Assembly: GCA_036936605.1 (NCBI GenBank)
Contig: JAUPFV010000001.1
Location: 154,661,187-154,725,186 of the forward strand
Length of the DNA stretch: 64,000 nt
Direction of reading: 5' to 3'
From: Limnanthes douglasii subsp. nivea
Taxonomy: Eukaryota > Streptophyta > Magnoliopsida > Brassicales > Limnanthaceae
Part shown: piece by piece, positions 32,641 to 42,779 of the stretch
How positions within the stretch are numbered: position 1 is the first letter of the stretch
How the letters are laid out: each line of letters begins with the position of its first letter
The notes under the pieces: model-generated
What the model was told of the DNA's origin: nothing
Databases searched by the model: none
The model's input: the letters and a program-made list of their open reading frames with translations, nothing else
Translations under genes and position numbers: made by a program

Positions 32641-33137
32641 TAAGGAAACTTTGATAGGCTTTTAAAATTATCAAAACAGAAGAGAAAAGCCAATTTATAT
32701 AGCATTACAAGAGATAATGATACAAAAGGAAAATCTTAGCATAAAGATTATTTTCTTTGTAGGATGTATTACGAAAGACTTCAGGGTAACAAAAGCTTTG
32801 GACGAATTCGCAACTGGAAAAAACAAAGATTTTTGCATAAGGATAGAAAAGTTTAAGTTATAAAATAAGAAAGTAATAAATAAATCTCCAGAAATGGAAA
32901 GATTTCATACCTGTTCTACACAAATTCTTCTGCAAAACCATGGGAAGAACTAAATCAATTAAGAGACAAAGATAACGGCCCTCTTAAACCATGGAGCCAT
33001 CAATTGTAATTGTCTTAGCTAATCGAGGTGCCAGAGCCATGTCATGCTGATAGTCCAATATTGATAAGCAAGCTATTCCTTCAACATTTGTATTTAGTGC
33101 CTGATAATAACGATTCTAGCTTCAAGGAAAGACAAAC
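32641..33137. other. Probable intron and downstream part of the prohibitin relic
   Basis: In the minus-strand sense this lies downstream of the prohibitin exon. It begins with a donor-like GTTTGT (33137-33132). Near 32960-32930 there is ggttttgcag followed by a short exon-like piece and gtatga, but I cannot match it to prohibitin. No other gene seen. Confidence 0.35.
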
Positions 33138-33311
33138 CTTCTCTTTGATACCATTTAAACGGTTAAACACGATAGCACAATGCCCACCGACATTGCAAAA
33201 AGTATGACCAACAACATAGACGCCAAGTCCACTAATAACGCTCAATTTAAGTAGGGCAGAAAAAGCACCATCAGCTGGAATCTTGAGAGCTTTGACATTT
33301 TTGAAACTTAT
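33138..33311 (-). pseudogene. Type II prohibitin first coding exon, relic
   Basis: 58 codons on the minus strand align with the N-terminus of plant type II prohibitins (PHB1/2/6 group, mitochondrial inner membrane scaffold). They include FKNVKALKIP, then SALLKLSVISGLGVYVVGHT (the membrane anchor), then GGHCAIVFNRLNGIKEK. The start codon ATG is ATA, one Glu codon of the NVEGGH motif is missing, and the conserved Arg after GGH is Cys. The exon ends AAG before GTTTGT, a plausible intron donor, so this is a fragment of a genomic copy and not a processed retrocopy. The rest of the protein is not found, so it is a dead gene piece. Confidence 0.75.
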
Positions 33312-33846
33312 ATTCCTAATGCGTTAAGCATCAACAGATAATACAGAGTAGGTAACAAGACTGAGAACGGAACAAAAATGAAATCTTCCAAGCTTAAACA
33401 AAGAGCTTAACTAGCTCATTCTAATTACAATAACATCGAATTGACTGATATGAAACCAAAAATGCTAAGAAAGCACTGGGGTAGTCAAAGCACGATTCGA
33501 TACACAAAAATGTTATAGCCTAATTGGAATCCAAGAAAATTACACAAAATAACAAATCCAATGACCTTAAAAAAACAATTGAGTAGTTAAGACGGTAGAA
33601 GAATACCTTACATCTTTTGAATTCTCAGAAAGCTGATCTAGAATGAGGGAAGGTTGAGGATTTAAAGTTTAAATAACTCTTGCGCGACCGCAAGGGCTCA
33701 TAGGGTTTCAGTCAAAGAAAGAAAGAGAAATTGCGTGACATGTGTTAGGAAAATATTTCGAATTTTCTATAAGAAAATTTTATTTTAATATAATTTACAG
33801 TTTTTTATATAGAAAAAATGCAAGTCTCTTGTAAACTAGTTTGGGG
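33312..33846. other. Upstream part of the prohibitin relic (likely leader intron and 5' UTR)
   Basis: In the minus-strand sense this is upstream of the exon. Around 33720-33600 it looks like a 5' UTR (cattctagatcagctttctg), followed by a possible donor near 33600. Leader introns are common in plant prohibitin genes. No further coding. Confidence 0.35.
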
Positions 33847-34270
33847 GCATTGAACAGTAAATCGTCCCTCGACTATTGCGTTTGGTGGCAGATAGTCCCT
33901 TGATTTTCAAATGTCCGTTGACAGTCCCTGGACTATCACGTTTGGATAAAGTTAGTCCACCAGATCCTCTGATCCATGAGAGGCTGCCACCTGTCACCAT
34001 AGTCCCCAGATTTTTGTATCACCACTAGTCCCTTGAGTTTAGGTCAAGCCCAAAATGTAGAATATTACGAATAACTAAACTCAAGGGACTAGCGGTGATA
34101 TAAAAAATTGGGGACTATGGTGGCACGTGGCAGCCTCTCATGGATCAGAGGATCTGGTGGACTAACTTTATCCAAACGCGATAGTCCAGGGACTGTCAAC
34201 GGACATTTGAAAGTCAAGGGACTATCTGTCACCAAACGCGATAGTCGAGGGACGATGTACTGTTAAAGTC
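33847..34270. mobile_element. Mutator-type MITE 3 (424 bp, 11-bp TSD)
   Basis: Almost the whole element is an inverted repeat, with arms of about 200 bp. The left arm has aacagtaaatcgtccctcga and the right arm in reverse complement has aacagtacatcgtccctcga. Inside, agtccctggactatc and gatagtccagggact pair. The flanks are CTAGTTTGGGG at 33836-33846 and 34271-34281. Long TIRs with a 9-11 bp duplication indicate a non-autonomous Mutator-like element. It is richer in G+C than its surroundings and encodes nothing. Confidence 0.85.
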
Positions 34271-34604
34271 CTAGTTTGGGGTAAGAAAAGAGTTGGAAAA
34301 ATACAAATTTTTCCTGCAATTAGGCGAAAGGAAAAAATAAAATAAAACTAAAACACTACAAATAACAAACTATGTCTACGTTCGCTGCACATCGATTTTA
34401 TTACAAAAAGACTGAGTGATTCTATTTTTTTATACACGAACAAAAAACCTAGCTCTTGGTTTTATAGACTTTAACACAAAGAAGAAGAAATTATTACAGT
34501 CCTTAATGGGTAATCCATGACTAAATAAATTACTTCATTGTCTTTTCAAATTTAAAATTTCTCCACCTATATTTAATGAGTATAATAATCTCTCACTTGA
34601 AGAT
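34271..34604. other. AT-rich spacer between two MITEs
   Basis: No gene. The words cttaatgg..cttcattgtcttttcaaattt..aaatttct near 34503-34565 recur near 39797-39845, on the other side of the copia/LINE block. They may be remnants of copia LTRs. Confidence 0.35.
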
Positions 34605-35486
34605 GAGTATGGCTATATATACCCAAATGTGGTTTAAGTATACCAAAAAAACACCGTTGACTTTTGTTTGATTTTTTTAGGACGAAAAAATCCTTGAACT
34701 TTTATTTAATATCCAAATTGCCACTAAGTAAAAAAAACACTAAATATATCCTAGATATACCCAATTCACAAAACAATCTATTTGGCTATGTATACCCAAA
34801 AAAACACAACTCTCTACTAGATCAAACCTCATATTACTACAATTTTGTGAAGTTCTTCAAATTGTTCTTGAACATTCAAAGTTGACTCAAGAACATTCAA
34901 ACTTTTTTCAATTTTTTTTTTAAATTCTTCTAATAAAAACACAAAATCAAACATGAATCGACCGAAATTTAAATAAAAACTTGTTTTTTTGGAAGTTTTT
35001 TTTTTAAAAAGGACGTACCATAGGTACAGAGGGGCGTACCGGCTGGTGCAGGGGTATCGTACCCTTTGGTACGCTACGCTTGTACCGGCTGGTACAGACT
35101 CCCTGTACCAGCCGGTACGCCCCCTGTACCTATGGTGCGTTCAACTTTCGGTGTCGGTCAATTTCCGGTCAAATTTCGGCTAAAAAATGGCCTCCAAACA
35201 CCCTAAAATTATGATTTTTTTACCTAATTCAACCACAACCCTAATTTTGATACTAATACTAAGTTTGCATATTTTAGTTCACAGGATTTTAGAGAGAAGT
35301 TGGAGGTTTTAGAGAGAAGTTAGAGATTGTAAGAGAAAAAATGAGGTGGATGAAAGTTAGTAAAAAAAAATCTTATATACCCATAAAAGGGTATTTTTGT
35401 CAAAATTTGGGTAAACTTATACCACCTTTGGGTAAACTCAAAATTGGGTATACTTAAACCATATTTGAGTATATATAGCTTGACCC
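34605..35486. mobile_element. Mutator-type MITE 4 (882 bp, 9-bp TSD)
   Basis: The terminal inverted repeats are ggctatatatacccaaatgt (from 34611) against agctatatatactcaaatat (reverse complement of the end near 35480), and they continue through ggtttaagtatacc. It is flanked by CTTGAAGAT at 34596-34604 and 35487-35495. The 9-bp duplication fits a Mutator-like element. The inside is AT-rich apart from a GC-rich inverted repeat (35013-35135). No transposase. Confidence 0.8.
35013..35135. repeat. GC-rich inverted repeat inside MITE 4
   Basis: The left arm (cgtaccataggtacagaggg, then gcgtaccggctggt) is answered on the right by accagccggtacgc and ccctgtacctatggtgcg. The word GTACCGGCTGGTAC and its complement occur in the middle too. 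It could fold into a strong stem. An open frame of 64 codons here is a by-product. Confidence 0.8.
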
Positions 35487-35495
35487 CTTGAAGAT

Positions 35496-38045
35496 TGGTT
35501 TCAACCTATCTTCGCACCTGGATCTATGCTTTATGGTCTTTTAACTCTTGCATACAGCTCCAAGTTTTTTAAGGCTAATGTCTTTGTCAACACTCACCTG
35601 GATTCCTGCTTCATTGGATCTTTTCCAGTATTAGCACCCCATCTTCCAATAAATATATGATGAAACGATAATAAAGACTTATGTGCTTGGTTCTCAAATA
35701 AAATATTGAATTCTTCGCCAACTAAATTGCACTCTGGCTATCACTATGCATAACGTTCTTCTTCTATTTGAATCCCAACTCGGTTAACAAACCTTAAAGC
35801 CATATCATCTCTTTACTGTATTTGGTCAATGCTACATACTCAGCCTTTGTAGTGGATATAGTGACAATTTTCTTATAACTTTGACATCCAGCTAACAACT
35901 GTAGTTCCAACAGTAAATATATAACCAATGGTGCTTCTCCGATGATCAATTTCACCTCCAAAATTTGCATCTACATAGTCTTGTACCTTTAACTCACCCT
36001 TACCAAAGTACAAACACTTTCCAGTGATGCCTCGTAGGTACCTCAAAATCCACTTTACAACTTCCCAATAAATTTTCCTTGGGTTTGATATAAACCTACT
36101 CACCCTCCCACTACATGACTAATGTGTGGTCTCGTACAGACCTATGCATACATCAAACTCGCAATAGCTGAGGCGTATAAAATTTTAGCCATGAAGTCTT
36201 TCTCTTCTGTTGTCGAAGGGATTTGATCCTTGGATAAACAAAAGTGACTTGGAATGGTGTATTAACTGGCTTGGCATCACCCATAATGAATCTTTGAAAA
36301 ATACGATTGATGTACTCTGACTGAGATAACTGCGAAACCTTTCTAATCTTATCTCGTGTGAACCATTCTTTTCCCGAAACAAGTCATTCATGTTAAATTC
36401 TTTTGGAATTTTTTGCTTTAATCTTCCAATATCATCTATATATGAACCTACTACTAACATATCATCAACATAAAGTAGCAAAATGATATAACTGGACTTA
36501 CATCTTTTGAAATAACAACAGTTATCAACATTACACTTCTGGAAACTCTCTTTGTGTGCAAAACCATCAAGTTTCTTATACCAGTGTATTGGGGCTTGTT
36601 TTAGACCATACAAACTTTTATTGAGTCTGCATACCATATATTTCCCTTATTTTAAGAAACCTTCCGGTTGATACATGTATATCTCTTCATCCAAGTCCTC
36701 GTGAAGAAAGGCAATCTTCACATCTAACTATTCAAGATAAAAGTCTTTTCTGGCAAAATACTTAACACTGGTTTAAAAGTATTGATCTTCACAACTGGAG
36801 CAAAACTGGCGGTGTAATCAATTCCTTCTTCTCATTAGAATCCTTTAAAACTAGTTGGGCCTTGTATCTCTTAAATCAGTTATGCTCATCTTTTAACCGG
36901 TACACCCACTTGTTATGAAACACCTTCTTATCTATGGGTAACTCAGCTAGTTCCTATACCTCATTTGGGATTAAAGAGTCCATCTCATTTTTCATGGCAA
37001 GCTCCCACTTGCTAGTATCACTAGTTTGAAAATATGTATCATAGCATTCAGGCTCCCCTACATCGGTTAACAATAGATAGTTCAAGTATCTCATGCTGTA
37101 CACATAGTATCGGGAAGATCTTCTCTAAATGGGAACTGCCTCAGTCGGCTATAGGGTGTCAGATTGATGCCGATCGGTCTGTCCAATAGACTCATCCCAA
37201 ACATAATAACCAAACTAATTTTCGCCATAGCCCATCATGAAACATTTCTTCGATTTAGGATCAAGCTTGTTCATGCCTTGATCACTTATATGAACATATA
37301 TCATACAATAAAAAACTCTTAGATGTGATAATGTTATCTTCTTACCACTCCATACCTCGTTAAGTATTTTATGCTTTAAGGGAATCAATGGGCCTCAATT
37401 AACCAGATAAGCCTATGTGTTGACTGTTTCTGCCTAGAACTGCTTCAGTAGACCTAACTGTATACGAATGATTCTAGCTCAATCTGTCAATGTTCTTTTC
37501 ATACGTTCGGCAATACCATTGTGTTGAGGTGTACTCAGAATGGTTCTCTCCATCTTGATCTCGTGCTCGTAGCAAAACTTATTAAATCTGGTTTTGCTCG
37601 TATTCACCACCATTATCGGTTCCGAGCTTTTTAATCTTCAGACCTATCCTATTCTCAGCCATAGATTTCCATCTCCTAAAAACATCAAACACTTCAGATT
37701 TACACTTTAGAAAATAAACTAATACCTTTTGAGAATGATCATCGATAAAAGTCACGAAGTATTGTTTCCCCTCCTATAGATAGAACAGTTGTTGGCCCCC
37801 AAAATTCATAGTGAACAAGCTTTAGCCTTTCTTTATTTGGGGTTTTTCTACTTGTTCAAAAAATGACCCTTTTCTATTTTTAAAGTATGCAATCTTCGCA
37901 CGTGTCTATATCGATTGAGTGAAGACCTGGTGGCTTCCCCTTCGAGTACATAATTTTCAGACCTTTTTTCACTCATGTGGCCAACCCTCTGGTACCCATA
38001 TCTGTTTTTTCTTATTATCCAAGTCCTCTCTAGCATTTTTTTTAG
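35496..38045 (-). pseudogene. Ty1/copia pol remnant: pre-integrase, integrase, RT, RNase H
   Basis: Minus strand, in order: GAG-pre-integrase (YQRVGHMSEKRSENYVLEG, about 37980-37930), integrase core with the E region near 37500 (IAERMNRTL), and RT. RT shows MVCRLNKSLYGLKQAPIHWY (36637-36580) and the catalytic YVDDMLVVG near 36470. RNase H follows, with VDANFGGEIDHRRSTIGYIF near 35980-35920 and SDSQSAI near 35740. This is the copia order, with integrase before RT. Gag and protease are not seen, and the 5' side is cut by LINE D at 38046. Many stops and frameshifts; very old. Confidence 0.8.
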
Positions 38046-39740
38046 AAAAGAGTCAAGCCCCTTTGTTCGATTTCCATTGGAAGTGCCACAAGCTGAAGAT
38101 TATCAACGTTTGCTTCACAGATGACCTCATGTTCTACAGTCGTGCGAATTTTCCCTCCATTCTCCTCGTCAAGGGGGGTCTTGATGAATTCATCGCTCTC
38201 TCGGGCCTATCCATTAAACCCAACAAAAGTTACATCTACCTCTCTGGAGTATCTGATACTACGCACAGTAAAATCACTGAGACTCTGGGCTTTATGTTCG
38301 GCACCCTTCCTGTTATATATCTAGTAATTCTTCCCTTAAGGTTGACCTATAATGATTGCAGACCGCTCTTCCTAAAAGTCATTAATCGCATAAAATATTG
38401 GACCTCTAAACACCTTTCATACACAGGATGACGCCAGCTTCTAAAATCTGTCCATTTTGCCAGCCAGGTCTATTGGTTCTTTGTCTTTCTCCTCCCGGTC
38501 AGAGTCCTCAACGAACTATCATAACTATTCTGTAGATTTCTTTGGTCAGGATCAGATATGAATATCACATGTGCCAATGTGGCTTGGGATAAACTCACTT
38601 TACCATCAGATGATGGCGACCTTAGGATTTCCAATCTAAAGGTTTGGAATCAGACGACTGCCCTTAAAAGCTTTTGGTCCATATTGACTAAAAATCATAG
38701 TCATTATGGACGAAGTGGACCCTTTCTGAAAGAGTCAAGGACAAATACTTATGGACCCTTCCCTTCCCCTTCTCGAGTAGATGGAGGTGGGGGAAAATTA
38801 TAAAACTTCGCAACAACGATGTCCATCTATACAAAGTTGCCATCGGCAACAGTGCGTCGATTTCTATCTTGTACGACCCTTGGCTCTTCCTCACCTCGCT
38901 AATTGACCATTACGTCGCCTCCATCATTGGAATCGCTCGTATACGTGGTAACACCTTGGTTTCATACATCATTTGTGATGAGTGCTGGTACTGGCCCTCC
39001 CTTGCATGTGCAAGCCGCCTCCTCCACCAGCCACACCTTCAAGGAATTCAAAACGCTATAAACAAACTTCTTCACCCCACGAACGTAGAAGATGCTTTCC
39101 TCTGGCTCCCCAACCAAGGCATTCATGCTTCTCCATTAGGAGTACCAACAACTTCTTGCGACCAGTGGGACCTAAATTCGCATGGCCCCCCTTATCTGGA
39201 ACAAGTACGATATCCCCCGCCATTCATTGATAGCATGATTTGCTATCCAAAACAAGCTCTCTACTTGCGAAAAGCTCAGCTCTTGGGGGCTAAACACCCT
39301 CCCTCGATTGTGTCCTTTGCGTTCATATCCAGAGACCGTGAATCATATCCTCGCTAAGTGCAGTTACTTCAAACACATATGGGAAGCCCTTTCAAGAAAA
39401 CTTAGCATGCCTCTCCTGCCCGTTTGCTGGCCCTCCTGGCTAGCCTTTACATCATCTTGGTTCTCATCTACTTCAACCCTCCCCCATCTCTGGCGCTCAG
39501 CCTTTTTCTCTACCATTAATACATCCGGAGTAAAAGGAATGCAGACATCTTCAAGGAGGTGCGTTCCCTCTATTCAGTTTTGTCCATGTCTTTTTTTACC
39601 TTCGATATTGCTTTCATAGATCCAAAATTACCTGGCCTGAATAGAAGTTAAACTGTTTTTATTATTATATATGTAATAGGTTACCAATAACCTTGTTATT
39701 TGGTTATCTGTTCCGCTGGACCTCAACCCAATAAATATTT
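38046..39740 (+). mobile_element. LINE D: 5'-truncated LINE in the copia element
   Basis: Starts inside the RT palm: FDFHWKCHKLKIINVCFTDD, with the catalytic FADD as FTDD. It continues with the thumb (YWTSKHLSYTG at about 38395-38427), the zinc-binding region (WNQTTALKSFWSI near 38650, then CPLRSYPETVNHILAKCSYF near 39308-39367) and a 3' UTR. It matches LINE E (45667) closely in residue order, so both are one family. Frames are broken by stops near 38428 and 38520 and by several shifts. The A-rich end near 39740 is diffuse and no clear duplication was found. Confidence 0.75.
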
Positions 39741-40187
39741 GTAAATAATATTTTTTACATACATATTATATTTTTTTATAAAAAACAATTACAATTCTTA
39801 ATGGATAATATATTTCAGTGTCTTTTCAAATTTTAAATTTCTTCAACTTTTTTTAAAATGAAACTAACAACATGTTCCTCAGATTCAACTAGATATCAAT
39901 CCATACCAACGGTCCGAACGAGTTCAAAAGATAGTTTTTCCGTGGTCCAACACAAAAGACATGATTTGAATTAGTTACGTGACCCATTTCACAAAACACC
40001 TCTATATATAATAGAATAAATCCATCGAGCATAAAAAAAAATTAAATTCGTAAATGTGGAAGCACAAACGACACCCATGATTACAAAAGGAGGATGGAAT
40101 TTTGACATAGCTGGATGAAATTTTGCACTACGATCCGTCCAATTATTTTTGGCAATAATCTCCAGGATTATGTTATTTATACATAAT
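39741..40187. other. AT-rich DNA with possible copia LTR relic
   Basis: 39797-39845 resembles 34503-34565 (see there). No gene. The last 18 bases (40170-40187) are the left target duplication of LINE F. Confidence 0.3.
40170..40187. repeat. LINE F target-site duplication, left
   Basis: ATGTTATTTATACATAAT, identical to 41134-41151. Confidence 0.9.
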
Positions 40188-41133
40188 CTCGAGTGCAAAA
40201 CCAAGCTGCCGATTGGCTAGCTAGGAGGCCTTTGAGATGTAAGCAGAAAGATCACCTCAACGTGGATGGTTTTAGTATTCCTCCGCCTTTACAAGCAATA
40301 ATCCTGCTTGAAAGCATGGGTCTAGGTTAGTTTAATTAATCAAAGTGGAATTACCTCTCGGAGTTTCTTCTTTGTAGGATCGAAGATTCTGGCATCGTCT
40401 CCTGAGAAAACCGATTGCAAAGATGTTGTTCTTCAACCTGTAAATCAGTTCGTGAGAATTCATAGAAAGATTAATATGATTTTCAGCAACGATGAGTGAT
40501 TACCTGATGTTGAAACTAGATTCTGTTGATCTTTAGAGGCTTTACATGGCTCTACTTTTTCACCTGATGATTTCAAGTTGTAAGAGTTCAACAAAAGGAA
40601 GATTTCATAAATCAGTGAAGAAGTGGTTTATTCAGTAATGAATTACCTGATTAAGAAGTTTGATGGTTTGTTTCTTGATGTTATTTAAATCTTCAGAGGC
40701 ATGCAAATTCTTGAGAAATAGTCTCTCTCTGCCTCCTGAAAGATGAATTCATCCCAGAAACTTGCATGCCCCTGCTTCGATCTAAGCATCGAACTTCAGA
40801 ATGATGTTGGATCATGAATCGAAGGAGATGCAAACTATAGTTTTTCCTCATATAATCTTCCTTAATCAATGAAGATATATGCTGATACCAACATGCATGC
40901 TCTTATCATTGAGATTTAAGGCTGTGATTTTTCGTTGTGAAGAAGAAAGGTTTTTGGGAGTTGAAGAGTAGAAGAAGATGAACATAATTGAGAGAGGAAG
41001 TCTTTCTGTTATCTTTTGTTTAGGAAATAATCCCATGTGTGGTAGCTCTCTTTAAGACTATGGTCTCTCTTTTGTATCCAATCAGCACTTGCCTTCTATT
41101 TTATTAATAAAATGAATTCTGATTATAAAAAAA
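40188..41133 (+). mobile_element. LINE F: short 5'-truncated LINE with perfect 18-bp TSD
   Basis: 946 bp. It begins inside the last part of RNase H (QADWLARRPLRCKQKDHLN, about 40203-40259). It ends the protein with AIILLESMGLG at about 40329, followed by a long 3' UTR and an A-tail (aaaaaaa at 41127-41133). Exact 18-bp direct repeats flank it, so the integration was by a LINE machinery and is recent relative to the neighbours. The protein end matches LINE A and B. Confidence 0.9.
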
Positions 41134-41151
41134 ATGTTATTTATACATAAT
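41134..41151. repeat. LINE F target-site duplication, right
   Basis: Identical to 40170-40187. It directly follows the A-tail. Confidence 0.9.
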
Positions 41152-41519
41152 TACGAAGACATCACACGTTACATTCTCATGTTAAGAGATATTTGGAATA
41201 ATTGAAATAAAGTGACACTTAAACCGAAAGCCTTTAGAATGATTGTCCTATTGCGATGGAATAAAATGATAGAACTTATCTTTTAATCTATTTTTATATT
41301 TGTATGTTGTATTAGTTATAATATTATGAAATATTTATTGTAAAATAATAATATAATATTCAATTTTATTTATATCTAAAATCAACTTTTTTTTATTTAT
41401 TTTTAAAAAGATTAATATTATTTATAATTGATTTAAATTTACTAATTAGTATTTAATATATATTTAAAAATCAATTTTATAATAATTATATAATGTTTAT
41501 TTTAAAGTCATTTTTTTAA
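41152..41519. other. AT-rich spacer, no gene
   Basis: About 41180-41290 faintly resembles a LINE zinc-binding region on the plus strand (RDIWNN..LKPKAFRMIVLL). The rest is almost pure A/T. Confidence 0.3.
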
Positions 41520-42350
41520 AAATTTTGAAATCAATAATTAAATATCATCAATCGAAGAACCGAAGTCGCATTTGAATAAAAGTTTGAATGAAAAGTTTCA
41601 ATCGTCTCGCTAAAATTTAAAACTACAGTTGTTTTTTTCAAATCGATTAGGTACTTTTTTCGATTTAAGTTTTACCATTTTATTTTCGTTTTCTTTGAAT
41701 TTATAGGTGTGCGGTTCTCAGTTTGAATATACGATAAAATATTTGTATTGAAATACGAATTAGTACGTGTTGCGTTAAACTCACTGGAATCGTTGATTTT
41801 TTTCTGAACCATTATATGTACGAATTTATCATTTTGGTATGCGAATTGATTATTTGTACTGATGTTAGATATTTTTAGTTTGTGAAACATTAATTTTTTT
41901 TTGTTTTTTATATTCACATTTTTAGGTTTTTAAAAAACAATCAGTTATTAGACGAAAAACACGACATAAACGTAAACCACAGAAGCATGTAAATTTAAAC
42001 GCAAGCCACGAATCATGGGTAAAAACTCATCTGATCGCGAATTCTGGTGAGCCTATAATTACGAATTATATTATGACTGCAAATGCGAATCACGCATGTA
42101 TCCATGAAAAGTAACGTGAATCGTGAATATATATATGAAATAAAAATTAAAAATATAGAGACCACATGCATAATATATATATATATATATATATATGAAA
42201 TGTGAATCGCGAAACTAATAGTTTAATGCCTATCCATTCCTATTGATTGCGAATTGTGATTATGATTATGTTAACGTAAATAAAAAAAAAGCCTGTTGAC
42301 TATAAATCCGAACTACAAGTATTCAATGTTTAAGGATTTCTTGTGTGTTT
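41520..42350. repeat. Dispersed non-coding repeat R1, copy 2
   Basis: Parallel to 3480-4430 and in the same orientation. It has the same order of words (ttcaaatcgattag, ttaaactcactgg, gaaccattatatgta, gatgttagatat, acgtgaatcgtgaat, then an AT run). Shorter by small deletions. No coding. Confidence 0.65.
42173..42195. repeat. (AT)n microsatellite in R1 copy 2
   Basis: About 11 AT units, at the position matching 4173-4195 in copy 1. Confidence 0.85.
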
Positions 42351-42601
42351 TCAGTTTCTCAATTAAGATTATGTTTTAGATATTTTTTATGTTTTGTACG
42401 TAAATAAATGTGGAAGCATTATATAGATTTTCATTAGTTCATGTAATGAAAATAATTATTAATTTTTAATGTTTTGTTAGTATCAAAAGATTTTGGGAGT
42501 GGTCCTATGATGTATGAAATCTACATAGAACAAAGATGCTTCATAAATAGAATTTATAGATTGTCGGTGAATAATAACATGCAAACAATATACGTATATA
42601 A

Positions 42602-42719
42602 AGGGTTTTATATCCACATTGAGCATCTCATTTTCACTAGTTTTTTTACTATGTGATAAGGGTTTTATATCCACACTGAGCCTCTCATTTTCACTAGTTC
42701 TTTTACTATGTGATAAGTG
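42602..42719. repeat. Two-unit tandem repeat, about 58 bp each
   Basis: The segment gggttttatatccacactga..ttttcactag..ttactatgtgataag is present twice side by side with about four differences. The rest of 42351-42779 is AT-rich and holds no gene. Confidence 0.85.
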
Positions 42720-42779
42720 TTTTAGCGATCCAAACATAAGAAACATGTTCGATCTTGATGTTTTGAGCATATGTTTTAT

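Noticed and set aside
33138..33311. Functional prohibitin gene
   Set aside because: Start codon lost, one conserved residue deleted, and no downstream exons found.
35014..35134. Rho-independent terminator or regulatory RNA stem
   Set aside because: Strong stem, but eukaryotic context and location inside a TIR element make a repeat the better call.
34503..39845. Complete copia element with two LTRs at 34.5 and 39.8 kb
   Set aside because: The two similar stretches are only about 60 bp and lack LTR borders; too weak to call LTRs.
39989..40204. 71-aa minus-strand frame
   Set aside because: Runs across the LINE F insertion point, so it cannot be an old gene; no motif.
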